Assembly: GCA_003454835.1 (NCBI GenBank)
Contig: DMTA01000065.1
Coordinates: forward strand, 1-13,007
DNA: 13,007 nucleotides
From: Achromobacter sp.
Lineage (GTDB): Bacteria > Pseudomonadota > Gammaproteobacteria > Burkholderiales > Burkholderiaceae_B
Direction of reading: 5' to 3'
In this document: positions 8,346 through 13,007 of the stretch, one piece after another
Layout: the number at the start of each line of letters is the position of its first letter
Position numbering within the stretch: position 1 is the stretch's first letter
Translations under genes and position numbers: made by a program
The notes under the pieces: model-generated
The model's input: the letters and a program-made list of their open reading frames with translations, nothing else
Databases searched by the model: none
What the model was told of the DNA's origin: nothing

Positions 8346-8389
8346 GAGTGATGTGAAAGTCACGGTTTTGTCACAAACAATTCATAAGG
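8346..8389 (+). promoter_or_regulatory. Pho-box-like array of 11-bp repeats at the ugpB promoter
   Basis: Repeats fall every 11 bp: GAGTGAT (8346), AAGTCAC (8357), TTGTCAC (8368) and AATTCAT (8379). The PhoB box consists of CTGTCAT-type 7-mers with 4-bp AT-rich spacers. The unit at 8368, TTGTCACAAAC, matches that consensus unit (CTGTCATAAAT) at 8 of 11 positions. CATAAG at 8384-8389 could be the -10 box if the units at 8357 and 8368 serve as the core, since in PhoB promoters the box replaces the -35. The gene it precedes, ugpB, is a known PhoB target in E. coli, which strengthens the call. Binding itself is inferred. Confidence 0.6.
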
Positions 8390-8436
8390 TGTCGTGTTTC
8401 ATGCGGCCGGACAACCCGTTCGCAACACGCCCAACT

Positions 8437-8440
8437 GGAG
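8437..8440 (+). promoter_or_regulatory. ugpB ribosome binding site, decides the start
   Basis: GGAG is followed by 8 nt and the ATG at 8449, which begins a signal peptide. In-frame starts upstream (TTG at 8332, ATG at 8401) lack such a site and would bury the signal peptide. Confidence 0.7.
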
Positions 8441-8448
8441 AACCCTTT

Positions 8449-9762
8449 ATGCGATCCCATCGTATTGCACTGACCTTTGCCGCCATCATGACGGCTTTCG
8501 CCGGCGCTTCCGCGCAAGCAGCCACCGAGATCCAGTTCTGGCATTCGATGGAAGGCGCCCTGGGCGACCGCGTCAACGGCCTGGTCGAGGAATTCAACAA
8601 GCAAAACCCCGACTACCAAGTCAAGGCCATCTACAAGGGCAATTACGGTGAATCCATGAACGCCGGCATCGCCGCGTTCCGCGCCGGCAACGCGCCGGAC
8701 ATCCTGCAGGTCTTCGAAGTCGGCACCGCCACCATGATGTACGCCAAGGGCGCCATCAAGCCGGTGCAGCAGATGTCCGAAGAAGCCGGCAACCCGATCG
8801 ACCCCAAGGAATTCATCGGCGCAGTGGCCGGCTACTACTCGTCGGCCGACGGCAAGCTGGTGTCCATGCCCTTCAACAGCTCGACCGTCGTTTTCTACTA
8901 CAACAAGGACGCCTTCAAGAAGGCCGGCCTTGACGCCGACAATCCCCCCAAGACCTGGGAAGAACTGGCCGCCGCCGGCCAGAAGCTGAAGGCCGCTGGC
9001 CAGGAATGCGGCTACACCACGTCGTGGCCGTCCTGGACCCAGCTCGAAACCTTCTCGGCCTGGCACAACGTGCCGTACGCCACCAAGGACAACGGTTTCG
9101 GCGGTCTGGATGCGCGCATCGCCATCAACACCCCGCTGCACGTGCGTCACCTCGAAAACCTGGCCAAGCTCGGCAAGGAAGGCATCTTCATGTACGGCGG
9201 CCGCGGCGACGAGCCGAACTCGCTGTTCATCAGCGGCAAGTGCGCCATGATCACCGGCTCGTCCGGCCTGCGCGCCAACATCGCCAAGAACGCCAAGTTC
9301 GAGTTCGGCACGTCCACGCTGCCCTACTACGCCGACGTGCAGGGCGCGCCGCAGAACACCATCATCGGCGGCGCCTCGCTGTGGGTCTTCGCCAACAAGA
9401 AGCCCGAAACCTACAAGGGCGTGACCGCGTTCTTCAAGTTCCTGGCCAGCCCCGAAATCGCCGCCCGCTGGCACCAGCAGACCGGCTACGTGCCCGTCAC
9501 CAAGGCCGCCTACGAGCTGACCAAGAAGGAAGGCTTCTACGACAAGAACCCGGGCACCGAAGTCGGCGTCAAGCAACTCAACGTCGAAACCACCGCCCAA
9601 TCGCGCGGCCTGCGCCTTGGCTTCCTGCCCCAGATCCGCGAAATCGAGGACGCTGAAATCGAACGCATCGTCTCGGGCAAGGTTGCTCCGAAGGACGGCG
9701 CCGAGAACATCGTCAAGCGCGGCAACGAGCTGCTGGAAAAGTTCGAGAAGAGTGTAAAGTAA
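8449..9762 (+). CDS. ugpB: sn-glycerol-3-phosphate ABC transporter, periplasmic binding protein UgpB
   Basis: This secreted binding protein captures glycerol-3-phosphate, and in E. coli also glycerophosphodiesters, for the UgpAEC importer. It has 437 residues, against 438 in E. coli. The signal peptide is MRSHRIALTF and a hydrophobic run, cleaved after AQA at residue 24. Stretches typical of UgpB are FWHSMEG (30-36), YKGNY (62-66), NAPDILQVFEVGTATMM (81-97), PFNSST (141-146), SWPSWTQLETFSAW (192-205, with both ligand-stacking-type Trp residues), IIGGASLW, and LRLGFLPQIR near the C-terminus. These include the positions known to contact ligand in E. coli UgpB, so glycerol-3-phosphate is a well supported substrate. 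It is the first gene of ugpBAEC, behind a Pho-box-like array, and is separated from ugpA by 225 bp with terminator-like hairpins. Confidence 0.95.
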   Translation: MRSHRIALTFAAIMTAFAGASAQAATEIQFWHSMEGALGDRVNGLVEEFNKQNPDYQVKAIYKGNYGESMNAGIAAFRAGNAPDILQVFEVGTATMMYAKGAIKPVQQMSEEAGNPIDPKEFIGAVAGYYSSADGKLVSMPFNSSTVVFYYNKDAFKKAGLDADNPPKTWEELAAAGQKLKAAGQECGYTTSWPSWTQLETFSAWHNVPYATKDNGFGGLDARIAINTPLHVRHLENLAKLGKEGIFMYGGRGDEPNSLFISGKCAMITGSSGLRANIAKNAKFEFGTSTLPYYADVQGAPQNTIIGGASLWVFANKKPETYKGVTAFFKFLASPEIAARWHQQTGYVPVTKAAYELTKKEGFYDKNPGTEVGVKQLNVETTAQSRGLRLGFLPQIREIEDAEIERIVSGKVAPKDGAENIVKRGNELLEKFEKSVK

Positions 9763-9788
9763 CGCCCTTTCGCGCGACTTGACCGTCG

Positions 9789-9823
9789 CCTTGTCAATCG
9801 GCATTTTCCATGTTGCGACAAGG
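9789..9823 (+). other. 7-bp inverted repeat after ugpB
   Basis: CCTTGTC (9789-9795) and GACAAGG (9817-9823) are exact reverse complements around 21 nt. There is no U-tract directly after, but the stronger terminator-like hairpin follows within 8 nt. It could be an alternative fold that competes with or supports that hairpin. Confidence 0.35.
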
Positions 9824-9830
9824 ACATACG

Positions 9831-9879
9831 AGGCTTAAAGCCCTGGTTTTTCAGGGGCTTTAAGCCTATCGTGCTTTTT
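9831..9879 (+). terminator. Terminator-like hairpin between ugpB and ugpA
   Basis: AGGCTTAAAGCCCTG (9831-9845) pairs with 9852-9867 over 15 bp with a single bulged G and a 6-nt loop GTTTTT. A run of five T follows at 9875-9879, seven bases after the stem. The gap between stem and T-run makes it an imperfect terminator. This fits partial termination or protection of the ugpB message rather than a full stop. Confidence 0.7.
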
Positions 9880-9940
9880 ATGAGTGCCGGTGCTTTCGGG
9901 CTCCGGGCGCCTCGCGCGGCATGCGCGCTGGCGGTTTCAG

Positions 9941-9967
9941 GCGGCGGTTATTTCAACCGCCGCTTTT
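9941..9967 (+). terminator. Second terminator-like hairpin, just before ugpA
   Basis: GCGGCGGTT (9941-9949) and AACCGCCGC (9955-9963) form a perfect 9-bp GC-rich stem with loop ATTTC, followed directly by TTTT (9964-9967). It ends 20 bp before the ugpA ATG. By shape it is a short intrinsic terminator or attenuator in the leader of ugpAEC. Confidence 0.6.
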
Positions 9968-9987
9968 CTGTACCTTGGGTTCCCCCT

Positions 9988-10869
9988 ATGGAAAAACGCG
10001 TTGTATTCGGGCACAAGACCTTGCCCTATCTGCTGCTCCTGCCGCAGCTGATCATTACCGTGGTGTTCTTCTTCCTGCCCGCCGGACAAGCCATGTGGCA
10101 GTCCATGCGTCTTGAAGATCCCTTCGGTCTGTCCTCGCAGTTCGTCGGCCTGGACAACTTCATGGATCTGTTCTCGCAACAGAGCTACCTCGATTCTTTC
10201 CGCGTCACCGCCGTGTTCTCGGTGCTGGTGGCCGGTGTTGGCCTTGGCGTGTCGCTGGTGCTGGCCGTGATGGCCGACCGCGTGATCCGCGGCGCCGGCC
10301 TGTACAAGACCCTGCTGATCTGGCCGTATGCCGTGGCGCCTGCCGTCGTCGGCGTGCTGTGGCTGTTCCTGTTCTCGCCTTCGGTCGGCATCCTGGCCGT
10401 GGCCCTGCGCAAATCGGGCGTGGACTGGAACCCCCGCCTGGACGGCAACCAGGCGATGACCCTGGTGATCATCGCCGCCGTCTGGAAGCAGGTGTCGTAC
10501 AACTTCCTGTTCTTCCTGGCCGGCCTGCAATCGATTCCGCGCTCGCTCATCGAAGCCGCCGCGATCGACGGCGCCAGCCCCGCACGCCGCTTCTGGACCA
10601 TCGTCTTCCCGCTGCTGTCGCCCACCACGTTCTTCCTGCTGGTGGTCAACATCATCTACGCCTTCTTCGACACGTTCGCCGTGATCGATACGACGACGCA
10701 AGGCGGTCCGGGCACGTCGACCTCCATCCTGGTCTACAAGGTGTACAGCGACGGCTTCCGCGGCCTGGACCTCGGCTCGTCCGCCGCTCAGTCCGTCGTC
10801 CTGATGTTCATTGTGGTTGCCTTGACGGTCGTACAGTTCCGGTACGTCGACCGCAAAGTGCAGTATTGA
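9988..10869 (+). CDS. ugpA: sn-glycerol-3-phosphate ABC transporter permease UgpA
   Basis: This inner-membrane permease has 293 residues, near the 295 of E. coli UgpA, with six hydrophobic segments. The start ATG at 9988 gives [20 protein letters not shown], which matches the family N-terminus; a longer frame from GTG at 9871 would include the hairpin region and is unlikely. No good ribosome binding site precedes the ATG (only a GGG about 8 nt away), so translation may be weak. The coupling EAA loop is [15 protein letters not shown] (189-203). Together with UgpE it forms the membrane channel fed by UgpB. The ugpE start follows the stop by 21 nt, with a GAGG between. Confidence 0.94.
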   Translation: MEKRVVFGHKTLPYLLLLPQLIITVVFFFLPAGQAMWQSMRLEDPFGLSSQFVGLDNFMDLFSQQSYLDSFRVTAVFSVLVAGVGLGVSLVLAVMADRVIRGAGLYKTLLIWPYAVAPAVVGVLWLFLFSPSVGILAVALRKSGVDWNPRLDGNQAMTLVIIAAVWKQVSYNFLFFLAGLQSIPRSLIEAAAIDGASPARRFWTIVFPLLSPTTFFLLVVNIIYAFFDTFAVIDTTTQGGPGTSTSILVYKVYSDGFRGLDLGSSAAQSVVLMFIVVALTVVQFRYVDRKVQY

Positions 10870-10890
10870 TTTTGTCCGAGGCTGATAACA

Positions 10891-11742
10891 ATGGTTGAAC
10901 GCCGTCCCTGGCTGGATATTCTGGCCCACGTCATTCTGCTCTGCGGCGTGGCGATGGTGGCATTTCCGCTCTACGTCACTTTCGTCGCGTCCACCCAGAC
11001 CGCGCAGGAAGTCGCTCAAGCGCCGATGTCCCTGATTCCCGGTCCGCATTTCGTGGACAACTACATGCAGGCGCTTTTCGGCGGTTCGTCGGGCGGTTCG
11101 TCGGGCGCGCCCGTCGGCCGCATGATGTACGTGAGCCTGATCATGGCGCTGGCGATCTCGATCGGCAAGATCGCGATCTCGCTGCTGTCGGCTTTTGCGG
11201 TCGTGTACTTCCGCTTTCCGGGCCGCATGTTCTTTTTCTGGATGATCTTCGTCACGCTTATGCTGCCGGTCGAAGTCCGCATCGCGCCCACCTACAAGGT
11301 CGTGGCCGACCTGGGCCTGCTCAACAGCTATGCCGGCCTGACCCTGCCGCTGATCGCGTCCGCCACGGCCACGTTCCTGTTCCGCCAGTTCTTCCTGACG
11401 GTGCCGGACGAGCTGATCGAGGCCGCGCGCATCGATGGCGCGGGCCCCGTGCGCTTCTTCTTTGACGTCCTGCTGCCCTTGTCCAAGACCAGCATCGCCG
11501 CCCTGTTCGTGATCCAGTTCATCTACGGCTGGAACCAATACCTGTGGCCCCTGCTGGTTACCACGCAGGAAGACATGTACCCCGTCGTCATCGGCATCAA
11601 GCGGATGATCAGCGGCGGCGACAGCGTGACCGAATGGAACATCACCATGGCCACCGCCATGCTCGCGATGATCCCGCCGGCGCTGGTCGTCATCCTGATG
11701 CAGAAATGGTTCGTCAAGGGTCTGGTCGACACTGAGAAGTGA
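10891..11742 (+). CDS. ugpE: sn-glycerol-3-phosphate ABC transporter permease UgpE
   Basis: This second permease has 283 residues (E. coli 281) with six hydrophobic segments. The N-terminal [11 protein letters not shown] and the blocks [18 protein letters not shown] (114-131) and [12 protein letters not shown] (157-168) are typical UgpE. The EAA coupling loop is [16 protein letters not shown] (177-192), and the protein ends KGLVDTEK. Residues 64-71 are GGSSGGSS, coded by an exact 12-bp tandem repeat in the periplasmic loop between the first two membrane segments. The start has GAGG 9 nt upstream. It lies between ugpA and ugpC in one transcription direction. Confidence 0.95.
   Translation: MVERRPWLDILAHVILLCGVAMVAFPLYVTFVASTQTAQEVAQAPMSLIPGPHFVDNYMQALFGGSSGGSSGAPVGRMMYVSLIMALAISIGKIAISLLSAFAVVYFRFPGRMFFFWMIFVTLMLPVEVRIAPTYKVVADLGLLNSYAGLTLPLIASATATFLFRQFFLTVPDELIEAARIDGAGPVRFFFDVLLPLSKTSIAALFVIQFIYGWNQYLWPLLVTTQEDMYPVVIGIKRMISGGDSVTEWNITMATAMLAMIPPALVVILMQKWFVKGLVDTEK
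11080..11103 (+). repeat. ugpE: Two exact 12-bp tandem repeats inside ugpE
   Basis: The unit GGCGGTTCGTCG occurs twice in tandem and is followed by a partial GGCG. It codes for GGSSGGSS. The repeat keeps the reading frame, so gain or loss of a unit would only change loop length. Confidence 0.85.
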
Positions 11743-11792
11743 TTCCACCCCGCCCGCGCCCACCCGAACACGACTCTGAACACGAATAACTC

Positions 11793-12881
11793 ATGGCTAC
11801 TCTCAGCTTTCGCAACGTCAAGAAAACCTATGCCGGCAACGTGCCGGTCATCCACGGCATCGACATGGACGTCAAGGACGGTGAATTCATCGTCATCGTC
11901 GGCCCGTCGGGCTGCGGCAAGTCCACGCTGATGCGCATGGTCGCCGGCCTGGAAACCGTGACCAGCGGCGACATCGTCATCGACGACAAGGTCGTCAACA
12001 CCCTGGAACCCGCCGAGCGCGACATCGCCATGGTGTTCCAGAACTACGCGCTCTACCCGCACATGACCGTGTTCGAGAACATGGCCTATGGCTTGAAGAT
12101 CCGCAAGTTCTCCAAGGACGAGATCAAAAAGCGCGTCGACATTGCCGCGCAGATTCTGGAACTGGGCCACCTCCTGGACCGCCGTCCGCGCGCGCTTTCG
12201 GGTGGCCAGCGCCAGCGCGTCGCGATGGGCCGCGCCATCGTGCGTGAACCCAAGGTATTCCTGTTCGACGAGCCGCTGTCCAACCTGGACGCCAAGCTGC
12301 GCGTGGCGATGCGTCTGGAAATCATGAAGCTGCATCGCCGCCTGGGCACGACCAGCCTGTATGTGACGCACGATCAGGTCGAGGCCATGACGCTCGCGCA
12401 TCGCATGATCGTCATGTACCAGGGCGTGCCCGAGCAGATCGGCACCCCGATGGAAGTGTTTGAAAAGCCCGCCTCGACATTCGTCGCCGGCTTCATCGGC
12501 TCGCCCCCGATGAACCTGATGGAAGTCCAGGTGGCTGGCGACGGCACGGTACAAACCGCCGACGGCAACCACCTCGAAATCTCGCCGCTGCAGGTGCCTT
12601 CGCAGGTGCGCGGCCGCAAGGTCATCATGGGTATGCGTCCCGAACACATGCTGCTGAACACCCAGGGCATCCCGGCCGAAGTCGAGATGGTCGAGACGCT
12701 GGGCTCGGAACAGCTCGTGCATTGCCGCTGCGGCAAGAGCACGCTGGTCGTGCGCTGCACGACGCGCCAGCTTTCCGAGTCGTCGGCCAAGGTCGGCATG
12801 CAGGTCAACGTGGGCCCGGACGGCCGCCACCCCCTGCACTGGTTCGAGGCCGACACCGGCCGCCGCGTCCAGGGTCTGTAA
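11793..12881 (+). CDS. ugpC: sn-glycerol-3-phosphate ABC transporter, ATP-binding protein UgpC
   Basis: This ATPase of the importer belongs to the MalK/UgpC type and has 362 residues, near the E. coli length of 356. Walker A is GPSGCGKST (37-45), the Q-loop Gln is in [10 protein letters not shown] (83), the signature is [14 protein letters not shown] (135-148), Walker B is VFLFDE (155-160) followed by PLSNLD, and the switch His is in VTHDQ (193). The C-terminal third is the regulatory OB-fold region typical of this type, with GMRPEHM. It is placed as the ugp ATPase by position directly after ugpE (50-bp gap). No strong ribosome binding site is seen before ATG at 11793. No ugpQ (glycerophosphodiesterase) follows; a terminator does. 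Confidence 0.93.
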   Translation: MATLSFRNVKKTYAGNVPVIHGIDMDVKDGEFIVIVGPSGCGKSTLMRMVAGLETVTSGDIVIDDKVVNTLEPAERDIAMVFQNYALYPHMTVFENMAYGLKIRKFSKDEIKKRVDIAAQILELGHLLDRRPRALSGGQRQRVAMGRAIVREPKVFLFDEPLSNLDAKLRVAMRLEIMKLHRRLGTTSLYVTHDQVEAMTLAHRMIVMYQGVPEQIGTPMEVFEKPASTFVAGFIGSPPMNLMEVQVAGDGTVQTADGNHLEISPLQVPSQVRGRKVIMGMRPEHMLLNTQGIPAEVEMVETLGSEQLVHCRCGKSTLVVRCTTRQLSESSAKVGMQVNVGPDGRHPLHWFEADTGRRVQGL

Positions 12882-12905
12882 GCAGGCGGGGCGTCAGCCC
12901 CCTGC
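12882..12905 (+). other. Small GC-rich hairpin directly after the ugpC stop
   Basis: GGGGC (12888-12892) and GCCCC (12897-12901) pair around GTCA, and GCAG (12882-12885) can pair with CTGC (12902-12905). No U-tract follows. It may only add stability to the 3' end ahead of the real terminator. Confidence 0.35.
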
Positions 12906-12928
12906 CCTCCGCCCTGCAATGACAAATC

Positions 12929-12967
12929 GGGCCGCAAGCTGATCGCTTGCGGGCCCCTTCTTTTTTC
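12929..12967 (+). terminator. Intrinsic terminator of the ugp operon
   Basis: GGGCCGCAAGC (12929-12939), loop TGATC and the arm at 12945-12956 form 11 base pairs with one bulged G. The stem is followed by CTTC and six T (12961-12966). It lies 48 bp after the ugpC stop and closes the operon. The last 40 bases of the window hold nothing I recognise. Confidence 0.85.
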
Positions 12968-13007
12968 TCCGCCTGATGCGTGGGGGTGTAAGCGCGTTGC
13001 GCCCGCC

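Noticed and set aside
8371..9804. Long minus-strand open frame (477 codons) opposite ugpB
   Set aside because: It is the mirror of a well supported gene in GC-rich DNA, where third-position G/C keeps the opposite strand free of stops. Its protein is a low-complexity run of G, A, V, D, H and R with no family motif.
9937..11763. 608-codon minus-strand frame across ugpA and ugpE, and a similar 438-codon frame opposite ugpC (11523-12839)
   Set aside because: They span several real genes and intergenic hairpins, are very rich in H, Q, R, D and G, and show no domain. They follow from codon bias in the true genes.

Overview
The window looks like chromosomal DNA of a GC-rich betaproteobacterium. Codon use, the liv and ugp gene orders and the protein sequences suggest an Alcaligenaceae member (Achromobacter/Bordetella type). 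That placement is an inference from recalled protein families; no search was run. No mobile element, CRISPR array, rRNA or tRNA gene is visible.

Layout. (1) Positions 1-1889, plus strand: the C-terminal three quarters of an N-acyl-D-amino-acid deacylase, followed closely by an aspartate/glutamate racemase-family protein. Together they look like a D-amino-acid salvage pair. (2) Positions 1891-6874, minus strand: a complete branched-chain amino-acid ABC importer in the order livK-livH-livM-livG-livF. livH to livF are joined by 1-4 nt overlaps, and the operon ends in a strong intrinsic terminator between livF and the convergent racemase gene. A 190-bp gap with a perfect 12-bp stem-loop separates livK from livH. 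(3) Positions 6875-7373: a gene-poor stretch with the likely livK promoter region, an AT-rich patch, and the terminator of the next minus-strand gene. (4) Positions 7374-8257, minus strand: a VUT/YhhQ-family membrane protein (putative queuosine-precursor transporter). It is preceded by a doubtful 110-codon frame that overlaps its start by ATGA. (5) Positions 8258-12967, plus strand: the sn-glycerol-3-phosphate importer ugpB-ugpA-ugpE-ugpC. It has a Pho-box-like array of 11-bp repeats upstream of ugpB, two terminator-like hairpins between ugpB and ugpA, and an intrinsic terminator after ugpC.

How the genes work together. The two ABC systems each pair one secreted binding protein with two permeases and ATPase(s). 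In both, a stem-loop follows the binding-protein gene, which fits the common arrangement in which that protein is made in excess over the membrane parts. The ugp promoter region suggests control by phosphate starvation through PhoB. The deacylase/racemase pair could turn N-acyl-D-amino acids into L-amino acids. A functional link to the neighbouring liv importer is possible but not shown.

Overall this is mostly an ordinary nutrient-uptake region. The regulatory structures between genes are the parts most worth a second look; I see no convincing undescribed system.
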